Counted from the stretch's first letter, positions 1 through 5,836 are shown. The stretch is 6,136 nt of DNA from Candidatus Limnocylindria bacterium (GCA_030146365.1 JASLBU010000123.1:1-6136), one strand, 5' to 3'. Notes: generated by a model not told the origin, from the sequence alone. Made by a program: numbers and translations.

Positions 1-1
1 G

Positions 2-256
2 CGCATGGGCGTCGGGAACGCGATCGCCGCGTTCAGCGCAGCCGCGGGCCTCGACGCTCGCGGATTCCAGCGGGCGTTCCTCGTCGGCGGGGGACCGGAC
101 CATGTGATCGGCATCGACACGGCGGGCTCAATTGCAGCCCCAATCTTCGAATTGCCGCGCGCGATCGTCGGTCTCCGTCGGATCGATCCGGATGCTCGCC
201 GGAAGCTGAATTCGTTTCTCGTGGAGCACTACCAGGTGATGTCCTACACGGCTTGA
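2..256 (+). CDS. 3' end of an unrecognised protein (partial)
   Basis: The frame is open at the left edge and ends at TGA 254-256, giving 84 visible residues. An ATG lies at position 5, but the frame continues upstream of it and too little sequence precedes it to judge a ribosome binding site, so I treat this as the C-terminal part of a longer gene. The visible part has an alanine-rich start, a GGGPDHVIGIDTAGS stretch near residues 29-43, and a charged, probably helical tail ending in EHYQVMSYTA. I see no transmembrane segment, no metal-binding cluster and no catalytic motif I can name. GC-rich third positions and a stop just before the convergent parB end support it being a real gene. I do not recognise the family and assign no function. 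Confidence 0.5.
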   Translation, partial: RMGVGNAIAAFSAAAGLDARGFQRAFLVGGGPDHVIGIDTAGSIAAPIFELPRAIVGLRRIDPDARRKLNSFLVEHYQVMSYTA

Positions 257-281
257 CCGTGGGTCCGGCGGGTATCCAGCG

Positions 282-1268
282 TCAGTCCTGGTCGGACGCC
301 GGGGCGCTCGATCGGATGATGGCGATCGCATTCTCGATCTTGAGCTTCGTGATCGTGAGGTGCTTTGCGAAGTTGGCGCGGTTCACCTCCGGGATCTGGC
401 TCATCGTCTCGGGCTCGCGAAGGATCGCCACCAAGTCGTCCACGCCTTCGGACAGCTTCGCCCGGGCCCCCATCAGGGCATCGTCCGCGGCCTTCGCCGC
501 CGCAACTTCGCCTGCGGCGGTCTTCGCACGACGCCGGGGTGCGGCAGGCTCCCCTTCGACCGGCTCGTCTCCGCCACCGGTGATCACGCGGAGCTTGGCC
601 AGAGACAGCTCACCGGCGGCAATCCGCTTGACGAGCCGACGCCGCGTTCGTTCGTCGCCTATCTTCATGAGCTCGTACGCGTGGCTGATCGTGTCTTTGC
701 GCAACGACACTAGCTCGCGGATGTCCTCCGGGGCGTCCGACAGGCGCAGCCGGTTCTCGATGTATCCCTTGTCCTTGCCGACCTTCTGGGCGAGCTGACG
801 GACCGAATAGCCGAAGGTCTCCGTCATCCGGCGGAACATCGCGGCTTCCTCCAGCGGGGAAACGTCCTCCCGCTGGAGGTTTTCGATGATGCTGACCTCG
901 AGCGCCGTCTGCTCATCGAACTCCACCACGATTGCCGGAATCGTCTCCCGCTCCGCCATCTGCGACGCGCGCCAGCGGCGCTCACCTGCGATCAGCTCGA
1001 ACTTCGAGCCTGCGGGACGAACGAGAATGGGCTGGAGGACGCCATGCTCTCGAATGGAGGCGGCGAGGTCAGTCAGTGATTCCTCGTCATATGACAGCCG
1101 GGGCTGGGCGGGATTCGGAAGGACCTTCGTGACCGGCAGATCCTTCAGTTGCGCCCGAGTCGCGCGCGACTCGATGAGCGAGACGACGCCAGGAGCCAGA
1201 TCCGTCGCCTGCGCCTCGTCGAACAGTCGATGGATGTTCTCTCGAAATGCCGGACGCTTGTCAGCCAA
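282..1268 (-). CDS. parB: ParB/Spo0J-family chromosome partitioning protein
   Basis: This is the DNA-binding and CTP-switch partner of ParA; the family loads at parS sites, spreads along DNA and drives origin segregation. With the TTG start at 1268 it is 328 residues. ParB boxes appear in order: NPAQPR (52-57), GVLQPILVRP (76-85), the arginine-rich GERRWR motif (95-100) that binds CTP in this family, and ENLQRED (129-135). A helix-turn-helix follows at about 155-183. Beyond about 230 there is an Ala/Arg/Glu-rich linker, then a predicted helical C-terminal segment (about 268-320) that may serve dimerisation. About 45 residues precede the first box. Start choice: AGGAGG (1283-1278, minus strand) is 9 nt from TTG 1268 but only 3 nt from an alternative in-frame TTG at 1274. 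Either start overlaps the parA stop, so translational coupling is likely. The family call is firm; a chromosomal rather than plasmid role is inferred from context. Confidence 0.93.
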   Translation of the reverse strand: MADKRPAFRENIHRLFDEAQATDLAPGVVSLIESRATRAQLKDLPVTKVLPNPAQPRLSYDEESLTDLAASIREHGVLQPILVRPAGSKFELIAGERRWRASQMAERETIPAIVVEFDEQTALEVSIIENLQREDVSPLEEAAMFRRMTETFGYSVRQLAQKVGKDKGYIENRLRLSDAPEDIRELVSLRKDTISHAYELMKIGDERTRRRLVKRIAAGELSLAKLRVITGGGDEPVEGEPAAPRRRAKTAAGEVAAAKAADDALMGARAKLSEGVDDLVAILREPETMSQIPEVNRANFAKHLTITKLKIENAIAIIRSSAPASDQD

Positions 1269-2028
1269 GGTCAATCACCTCCTGGGCGAGATCACGGAAG
1301 GCGCGCGCGGCCGACGAGTTCGTCGCGTACTCCGTGACGGGCTTGCCCGTGAGCGGCGCCTCGCCGAGCTTCACCGTTGTCTTGATCATGGTGTTGAAGA
1401 CCCGATGGTCGCCCAGCTCCTTGAGGTTCTCGAGCATCTCGCGCGCGAGGACGGTCCGGCCGTCGAAGAAGGTGGGAAGCAGGCCGAGGACCTCGAGGTC
1501 GTGGTTCAACTTCAGCTTGATCGTGTTGATGACCTTGACGAGTGCGGTGAGGCCCTTGATCGCGTAGTACTGCGTCTGGACGGGGATGATCACTCTGCTC
1601 GACGCCACGAGCGAATTGATCGTCAGAAGCCCCAGTGTCGGTGGGCAGTCGATGATCACGACGTCGAACTGGCGATCGACCCAGCCGCCGATTGCATCAC
1701 GCAGGACCATCTCGCGGCCGATCGCCGTGAACAGCTCGACCTCGGTCGACGCGAGCTCGAGCGTCGCGGGTGCGACCGACAGTCCCGGGGTACCGGTAGG
1801 TCGGACGACCTCATCGAGGGCCACGCGATCGTCGGACAGGACATCGGCCATCGAGACGCGTACGTCGGAGAGCGACACTCCGAGTCCGACCGTGAGGTTG
1901 GCCTGCGGGTCCATGTCCATGCAGAGGACACGGTAGCCACGCTCCGCGAGTGCTCCTCCGAGGTTGATGGAGCAGGTCGTCTTCCCGACGCCGCCCTTCT
2001 GGTTCGCAATCGAAATTACCTTGGTCAA
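1261..2028 (-). CDS. parA: ParA/Soj-family chromosome partitioning ATPase
   Basis: This is a cytoplasmic, nucleoid-binding ATPase that forms a dynamic gradient and moves ParB-parS complexes. From the TTG at 2028 it has 255 residues, the usual length for Soj-type ParA without an N-terminal DNA-binding extension. The deviant Walker A motif KGGVGKTT lies at 11-18, with both the signature lysine K11 and K16. The A' motif around CMDMDPQANLT (36-46) and the Walker B segment FDVVIIDCPPTLGLL (121-135) follow. The C-terminal segment KLGEAPLTGKPVTEYA (220-235) matches the Soj/MinD-like ATPase end. Start choice: the protein begins MTKVISIANQKGGVGK, and GAAGG on the minus strand sits 7 nt before the TTG. 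An in-frame TTG at 2127 would add 33 unconserved residues and start inside the DnaA box, so I reject it. It is co-directional with parB and overlaps it. The usual EYYALEGL-like segment reads QYYAIKGL, a mild departure. Confidence 0.95.
   Translation of the reverse strand: MTKVISIANQKGGVGKTTCSINLGGALAERGYRVLCMDMDPQANLTVGLGVSLSDVRVSMADVLSDDRVALDEVVRPTGTPGLSVAPATLELASTEVELFTAIGREMVLRDAIGGWVDRQFDVVIIDCPPTLGLLTINSLVASSRVIIPVQTQYYAIKGLTALVKVINTIKLKLNHDLEVLGLLPTFFDGRTVLAREMLENLKELGDHRVFNTMIKTTVKLGEAPLTGKPVTEYATNSSAARAFRDLAQEVIDLG
1278..1283 (-). promoter_or_regulatory. ribosome binding site of parB
   Basis: The minus strand reads AGGAGGTGA here, a near-perfect anti-Shine-Dalgarno match lying inside the last codons of parA. 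It favours the TTG at 1268 (9-nt spacing) over the TTG at 1274 (3-nt spacing) as the parB start, although both are in frame. Confidence 0.75.
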
Positions 2029-2033
2029 CGCGT

Positions 2034-2040
2034 CACCTTC
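2034..2040 (-). promoter_or_regulatory. ribosome binding site of parA
   Basis: The minus strand reads GAAGGTG, with the GG 7 nt upstream of the TTG at 2028. This, together with the N-terminus typical of Soj proteins, decides for TTG 2028 as the start. Confidence 0.6.
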
Positions 2041-2081
2041 GTGCGAATCGGGCGGGAGTTCGTCGCGACCGCGACAGCGGA

Positions 2082-2111
2082 ATGATAGGTCGTCGGGGTG
2101 ACGGCGGTCCA
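2082..2111 (-). promoter_or_regulatory. candidate parAB promoter
   Basis: On the minus strand a TGGACC hexamer (2111-2106, 4 of 6 to the -35 consensus) and a TATCAT hexamer (2087-2082, 5 of 6 to the -10 consensus) are 18 bp apart. They would start transcription near 2075, giving a leader of about 47 nt before parA. The DnaA box at 2118-2126 lies just upstream of the -35, where a bound protein could influence the promoter. This is pattern matching in GC-rich DNA and is unproven. Confidence 0.35.
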
Positions 2112-2117
2112 CGGAAC

Positions 2118-2126
2118 TTATCCACA
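2118..2126 (+). promoter_or_regulatory. DnaA box (TTATCCACA)
   Basis: This is an exact match to the strong DnaA box TTATCCACA in the parA-tRNA intergenic region. It forms the left arm of an imperfect palindrome reaching 2136, whose right arm read on the minus strand is TTCTCCACG. A further related 9-mer, TTGTCCACC, is at 2179-2187, one base from the actinobacterial box TTGTCCACA. The role may be initiator titration, control of parA, or an origin fragment; the sequence shows only the sites. Confidence 0.55.
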
Positions 2127-2136
2127 ACGTGGAGAA
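2118..2136. repeat. imperfect 19-bp palindrome
   Basis: TTATCCAC and GTGGAGAA flank a 3-nt centre AAC. Seven of eight positions pair, and the inner five (TCCAC/GTGGA, 2121-2125 and 2129-2133) pair perfectly. It could be two convergent DnaA sites or a dimeric-repressor operator. It is too short and lacks the T-run expected of an intrinsic terminator. Confidence 0.5.
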
Positions 2137-2167
2137 ATCGGCGTGTCGTTGTGCAAAGACGTCCGTC

Positions 2168-2173
2168 TATACT
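2168..2173 (+). promoter_or_regulatory. candidate -10 element of the tRNA promoter
   Basis: TATACT matches the -10 consensus at 5 of 6 positions and lies 21 bp upstream of the mature tRNA 5' end, so initiation near 2180 would leave a leader of about 15 nt for RNase P to remove. No good -35 hexamer sits at normal spacing; TTGTGC at 2149-2154 would leave only 13 bp. As only 26 bp separate the tRNA from the carboxylase gene, this promoter may also drive the operon. Confidence 0.4.
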
Positions 2174-2194
2174 CCGAGTTGTCCACCGTCACGT

Positions 2195-2267
2195 GGGCCC
2201 GTAGCTCAATGGTCAGAGCAACCGGCTCATAACCGGACGGTCGCAGGTTCGATTCCTGCCGGGCCCA
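2195..2267 (+). tRNA. tRNA with anticodon CAU (Met elongator or Ile2)
   Basis: A full cloverleaf folds over 73 nt. The acceptor stem GGGCCCG/CGGGCCC pairs at all 7 positions, with discriminator A2267. The D stem is GCTC/GAGC with an 8-nt loop containing GG. The anticodon loop is CTCATAA (2226-2232) with CAT at 2228-2230, and the T arm is GCAGG-TTCGATT-CCTGC. The variable loop is 5 nt. No CCA is encoded (ACTT follows the stem), so CCA must be added enzymatically. The first anticodon-stem pair (27-43) is an A-A mismatch; the other four pairs are intact. CAU can mean elongator methionine or, after lysidine modification by TilS, isoleucine AUA. Pairs C4-G69 and C5-G68 are present, which in E. coli are positive determinants for TilS, so Ile2 is a real possibility. 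Initiator Met is unlikely, because the perfect 1-72 pair and the lack of three G-C pairs next to the loop do not fit it. Confidence 0.95.
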
Positions 2268-2280
2268 CTTCATCCCCCAC

Positions 2281-2286
2281 GGAGGA
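2281..2286 (+). promoter_or_regulatory. ribosome binding site of the carboxyltransferase gene
   Basis: GGAGGA lies 7 nt before the GTG at 2294. It decides the start of the downstream gene: in-frame codons further upstream run through the tRNA and cannot be coding. Confidence 0.75.
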
Positions 2287-2293
2287 CGGCTGC

Positions 2294-3844
2294 GTGTCCA
2301 CCGCCGACAGGCTCGAGCGTCTCGCACAGCTGCGGGAGGAATCGCTTCAGGGCGGGGGCGAGCGGCGACGAGAGCAGCAGCACGCGCGCGGAAAGCTGAC
2401 GGCTCGTGAGCGGCTTGAGCTGCTGCTCGACGAGTCGAGCTTCACCGAGCTCGACGCGTTCGTGACCCACCGCGCTACCGACTTCGGCCTCGCGGATGAG
2501 CGCTATCTGGGCGATGGCGTTGTCACCGGCTTTGGACGGATCGACGGCCGGACGGTGTTCGTCTACAGCCAGGACTTCACGGTCTTCGGAGGGTCGCTGT
2601 CGGAGGCGCACGCCGAGAAGATCTGCAAGGTGATGGATCTGGCGATGGAGAACGGCGCCCCCATCATCGGCCTGTCTGACTCAGGTGGCGCCCGCATCCA
2701 GGAGGGCGTCGTCAGCCTGGGCGGCTACGCCGACATTTTCCTCCGCAACACCCTGGCGTCCGGCGTCGTGCCGCAGATCAGCCTGGTGATGGGTCCGTGC
2801 GCGGGTGGTGCCGTCTACTCGCCCGCCATCACGGATTTCGTCGTGATGGTCGACGGCACGAGCCACATGTTCGTGACCGGCCCGAACGTCGTGAAGACCG
2901 TCACACACGAGGAGATCGACTTCGAGGGGCTCGGCGGGGCACGGGTGCATAACGAGATGAGCGGCGTCGCCCACTTCCTGGCGGCTGGAGAGCCTCATGC
3001 GCTGCAGCTCGCCCGGACGCTGGTCGGATACCTTCCGCAGAACAACGTGGATGTCGCCCCGCGCCTCACCTCCTGGGCATTGCCGACGGTGACCCCTGCA
3101 GAGCTCGACGCGCTCGTGCCGGATTCGGCGAAGCAGTCGTATGACATGCATCGCGTGATCGCGGGAATCGTGGACGCCGACTCGTTCACGGAAATCCACG
3201 AGCATTTCGCGCGGAACATCATCTGCGGGCTCGCACGTGTCGAAGGTCGGTCCATCGGCGTGGTCGCGCAGCAGCCGGAAGTGCTGGCCGGAGTCCTGGA
3301 CATCGACGCATCCGACAAGGCCGCGCGGTTCGTCAGGACGTGTGATGCCTTCAACATTCCGATTCTCACCCTGGTCGATGTACCGGGATTTCTTCCCGGC
3401 GTGGACCAGGAGCACCGCGGGATCATTCGCCATGGTGCCAAGCTCCTCTACGCGTACTGCGAGGCGACAGTCCCGAAGGTGACGGTCATCACGCGGAAGG
3501 CATACGGCGGCGCCTACGACGTCATGAGCAGCAAGCACGTCCGCGGCGACATGAATTTCGCCTGGCCGACGGCCGAGATCGCGGTGATGGGCGTGGAGGG
3601 GGCCGTGAACATCATCTTCCGCGAGCGGATCGCTGCAGCCTCCGACCCGGATGCGGAGCGGACACGACTGGTGGCGGAGTACGAGGAGCGCTTCGCGAAC
3701 CCCTACATCGCCGCGGCACGCGGGTACGTCGACGAGGTGATCATGCCGTCCGAGACGAGGGCGCGTGTTGCGGGCGCGATGGCGGTCCTGGAGAACAAGC
3801 GCCAGTCCGTGCCTCCCAAAAAGCACGGCAACATCCCGCTCTAG
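2294..3844 (+). CDS. pccB: propionyl-CoA carboxylase, carboxyltransferase beta subunit
   Basis: This subunit transfers CO2 from carboxybiotin to propionyl-CoA, forming (S)-methylmalonyl-CoA. It has 516 residues, the usual length for the PccB/AccD5/MmdA family, with two crotonase-like lobes. Landmarks: the HARGKLTARERLELLLD entry (30-46); the first oxyanion-hole segment SGGARIQEG (130-138); GPCAGGAVYSPAITDF (167-182); the C-lobe segment VDVPGFLPGVDQE (361-373); the second oxyanion-hole motif RKAYGGAYDVM (401-411) with G405-G406; AWPTAEIAVMG (423-433); and the typical end PPKKHGNIPL. D409 in AYDVM occupies the position that in actinobacterial enzymes separates propionyl-CoA preference (Asp) from broad acyl-CoA use (Ile), so propionyl-CoA is the best substrate guess. 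The GTG start has a good ribosome binding site. The stop shares its last base with the next start (TAGTG). A sodium-pumping methylmalonyl-CoA decarboxylase alpha subunit is the main alternative, but the adjacent biotin carboxylase argues for a carboxylase. Confidence 0.93.
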   Translation: MSTADRLERLAQLREESLQGGGERRREQQHARGKLTARERLELLLDESSFTELDAFVTHRATDFGLADERYLGDGVVTGFGRIDGRTVFVYSQDFTVFGGSLSEAHAEKICKVMDLAMENGAPIIGLSDSGGARIQEGVVSLGGYADIFLRNTLASGVVPQISLVMGPCAGGAVYSPAITDFVVMVDGTSHMFVTGPNVVKTVTHEEIDFEGLGGARVHNEMSGVAHFLAAGEPHALQLARTLVGYLPQNNVDVAPRLTSWALPTVTPAELDALVPDSAKQSYDMHRVIAGIVDADSFTEIHEHFARNIICGLARVEGRSIGVVAQQPEVLAGVLDIDASDKAARFVRTCDAFNIPILTLVDVPGFLPGVDQEHRGIIRHGAKLLYAYCEATVPKVTVITRKAYGGAYDVMSSKHVRGDMNFAWPTAEIAVMGVEGAVNIIFRERIAAASDPDAERTRLVAEYEERFANPYIAAARGYVDEVIMPSETRARVAGAMAVLENKRQSVPPKKHGNIPL

Positions 3845-5370
3845 TGGTCGTGTCTTTGCGCACGGACAGCGCGGGCGACCCGCCCTCGTTTGAGCGATTG
3901 CTGGTCGCGAACCGCGGGGAAATCGCCATCCGCGTCATCCGCGCATGCCGGGATCTCGGGATCTCACCGATTGCGGTGCACTCCGACGCCGATGAGGGGA
4001 GCCTGCATGTCCGCATGGCGGATCGGTCCGAGCGAATCGGTCCGGCGGCCGCCAGTGCCTCGTACCTGTCGATCTCGGCCATCCTGGCGGCCGCGGAGCG
4101 CTCGGGAGCGCAGGCGATTCACCCCGGGTACGGCTTCCTCTCCGAGAACGCCGCGTTCGCCCGAGCAGTGGAGGAGGCGGGCCTTGTCTTCATCGGCCCC
4201 CCGGCCGACGCCATCGAAGCCCTCGGCAACAAGCTCGCGGCGCGCCGGGCGGTGTCCGCTGCGGGCGTGCCCATCGTCCCCGGCACGACCGTCGCGCTCG
4301 AGGATGACGTCGCCGCGGTCGCGGACATTGGCTTCCCGGTCATGCTCAAGGCGGCCGCCGGCGGAGGGGGCAGGGGCATGCGCCGGGTCGAGCGAGCCCC
4401 AGAGCTGCGGGAGGCGATGGTGTCCGCCCGTCGCGAGGCCGAGGCGGCGTTCGGCGATGGCGCGATCTACGTCGAACGCGTGATCAGCCCCGCTCGGCAC
4501 GTGGAGGTGCAGTTGCTCGGGGATCGGCACGGTGGCCTGGCGGTGCTCGGCGAGCGTGACTGCTCAGTGCAGCGGCGCCACCAGAAGCTGGTCGAGGAGT
4601 CTCCTTGCCCCGGGATCGATGACACGACCCGGGCCGCCCTGTTCGAAAGCGCCCGCCGGGTCGCCGGAACGATCCCGTTCCACAACGCGGCGACGGTCGA
4701 ATTCCTGGTGGACGGTGAGGGCCGGCATTACTTCCTGGAAATGAATACGCGGCTGCAGGTCGAGCACGGCGTCACCGAGCTGGTGACCGGGCTCGATCTC
4801 GTGGCATGGCAGGTACGGGTGGCGGCAGGGGAGCATCTGACGCCAGAGGTTCTCGCCGCCCCACGCCGCGGTCACGCCATCGAGGTCCGGCTCTACGCGG
4901 AGGATCCATACGACTCGTTTCGGCCAACCGCCGGTCGAGTCACTGCCTGGGCAATGCCGGGCGGCCCCGGTGTCCGGGTGGACGCTGGGATGGAGGCCGA
5001 TACCGAGCTGCGGTCGGAGTACGACCCGCTGCTGGCCAAGTTGATGGTCCACGGAGACGACCGGCCGGCGGCCCTGGGTCGGCTGCGACGAGCGCTCGAC
5101 GAGACGGTCATCGGCGGCGTCCAGACCGATGCCGGGTTCCTGCGCTGGTTGGCCGATGACGCTGCCTTCATCGCCGGCAGCTACGACACCGGGTTCATTT
5201 CGGAGCGGTGGGTGAATGGTCCGCGGCTCACCGACGAAGAGCGGGCGTTGGCGGCCCTCGCGGCGTCGGCGGCCCGAGCCACCGGCCACACTGACGGCGG
5301 CTCCGGCTCCGCGACAGATATCGGGACGGCATGGGGCAAGGCCGCCCGACGCGAGGCGCTTCGGCGATGA
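3844..5370 (+). CDS. accC: biotin carboxylase subunit of acyl-CoA (propionyl-CoA) carboxylase
   Basis: This ATP-grasp enzyme carboxylates biotin with bicarbonate and ATP, feeding the neighbouring carboxyltransferase. It has 508 residues: an N-terminal fold with LLVANRGEIAIRVIRAC (19-35) and HPGYGFLSENAAF (93-105), an ATP-grasp domain, and a biotin carboxylase C-terminal domain to about 455. The ATP-binding lysines are likely K130 (GNKLAARR) and K169, followed by the glycine-rich loop AAGGGGRG (171-178). The catalytic stretch FLEMNTRLQVEH (297-308) gives E299, N301, R303 and E307, and R349 lies in EVRLYAEDP. All key catalytic residues are present. The usual Pro after VEH is Gly309, which is unusual. 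After 455 comes an Ala/Gly-rich tail with no biotinyl domain; the carrier is the next gene. The GTG start overlaps the previous stop and has no clear ribosome binding site, suggesting reinitiation by terminating ribosomes; GTG at 3850 is an alternative. The 3' end overlaps the next gene as ATGA. Confidence 0.94.
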   Translation: MVVSLRTDSAGDPPSFERLLVANRGEIAIRVIRACRDLGISPIAVHSDADEGSLHVRMADRSERIGPAAASASYLSISAILAAAERSGAQAIHPGYGFLSENAAFARAVEEAGLVFIGPPADAIEALGNKLAARRAVSAAGVPIVPGTTVALEDDVAAVADIGFPVMLKAAAGGGGRGMRRVERAPELREAMVSARREAEAAFGDGAIYVERVISPARHVEVQLLGDRHGGLAVLGERDCSVQRRHQKLVEESPCPGIDDTTRAALFESARRVAGTIPFHNAATVEFLVDGEGRHYFLEMNTRLQVEHGVTELVTGLDLVAWQVRVAAGEHLTPEVLAAPRRGHAIEVRLYAEDPYDSFRPTAGRVTAWAMPGGPGVRVDAGMEADTELRSEYDPLLAKLMVHGDDRPAALGRLRRALDETVIGGVQTDAGFLRWLADDAAFIAGSYDTGFISERWVNGPRLTDEERALAALAASAARATGHTDGGSGSATDIGTAWGKAARREALRR

Positions 5371-5831
5371 GCGAGCTGGAAATTCAGGTTGATGGCACGC
5401 GGGCCGACCCGGCGCCCGGATGGCGCCTGGAGTGGGATGACATGCAACGGGGGATCGCTCGCCTCGTCGGCGAGGGGCGGTCGCTGCCCGTGCTGGTCGA
5501 GGGCACCGGGACTGAATGGGTCATCACGCTTCGGGGGCGGCGGATCGCGGTGGCCGTCAGAACGTGGCGAGAACGGCTCCTTGCCGAGGCGGAACGAGGG
5601 GCGGCAGCGCATGCGGGTCCGGTCGTTGTGAAGGCGTCGCTTCCCGGGTTGGTGGTGGCCGTCTCGGTGAGCCCTGGTGATGCCGTCGAGGCCGGCGCCT
5701 CACTCCTGACGATCGAGGCGATGAAGATGCAGAACGAGGTGCGGGCGCCGCGCGCTGGCCGGGTGCTGGAGGTCACCGCCGAGCCCGGCATGGCCGTGGC
5801 CACGGGGGCCGCCCTCCTCCGGCTGGAGTAG
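5367..5831 (+). CDS. biotin carboxyl carrier subunit of the acyl-CoA carboxylase
   Basis: This 154-residue protein carries the biotin that shuttles CO2 between the biotin carboxylase and the carboxyltransferase. The C-terminal biotinyl domain spans about 86-154: SLPGLVVAVSVSPGD (91-105), then the biotinylation motif EAMKMQNE (117-124) with acceptor lysine K120, and a closing GMAVATGAALLRLE. The motif and its position about 35 residues from the C-terminus are canonical. Residues 1-80 (including GWRLEWDDMQRGIARL and a basic WRERLLAEAERGA stretch) probably form a small beta-rich adaptor like the BT domain that joins carboxylase subunits in fused propionyl-CoA carboxylase alpha chains; that part is inference. 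The ATG overlaps the accC stop as ATGA, and GAGG at 5353-5356 can act as a ribosome binding site 10 nt upstream. The protein needs a biotin ligase encoded elsewhere. An in-frame ATG at 5331 would extend it into accC and is unlikely. Confidence 0.92.
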   Translation: MSELEIQVDGTRADPAPGWRLEWDDMQRGIARLVGEGRSLPVLVEGTGTEWVITLRGRRIAVAVRTWRERLLAEAERGAAAHAGPVVVKASLPGLVVAVSVSPGDAVEAGASLLTIEAMKMQNEVRAPRAGRVLEVTAEPGMAVATGAALLRLE

Positions 5832-5836
5832 CGGCA

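Noticed and set aside
200..256. Resemblance of the first gene's tail to the C-terminus of RseA/MucA anti-sigma factors
   Set aside because: It is a short local similarity (a KLNSFLVEH-like string) with no transmembrane segment or other RseA feature in view, insufficient for a call.
257..281. Terminator between the convergent genes
   Set aside because: The 25-bp gap shows no stable hairpin followed by a T-run on either strand; termination must be weak, Rho-dependent or located within the genes.
886..2085. Long plus-strand open frame (399 codons) across parA and parB
   Set aside because: It lies antisense to two genes with full family motifs, spans their junction, and its product is rich in Arg, Asp and Glu without any recognisable motif. 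This is the usual shadow frame of GC-rich DNA.
2029..2127. N-terminal extension of parA from the in-frame TTG at 2127
   Set aside because: The added 33 residues are unlike ParA, the TTG lies in the DnaA box, and TTG 2028 has a ribosome binding site immediately before the conserved MTKVISIANQ start.
2188..2197. CACGTG core as a parS site next to the tRNA
   Set aside because: Only the central hexamer matches; the flanks lack the GTTT and AAAC parts of the parS consensus. The same hexamer also occurs inside coding sequence at 3234 and 4498.
2129..2293. N-terminal extension of the carboxyltransferase from an in-frame ATG
   Set aside because: It would translate through the entire tRNA gene and adds unconserved sequence; GTG 2294 has a good ribosome binding site and matches the family start.
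2681..3826. Long minus-strand open frame (381 codons) opposite the carboxyltransferase
   Set aside because: The sense strand carries the complete carboxyltransferase motif set; the antisense product is His/Arg/Asp-rich, lacks motifs and has no ribosome binding site.
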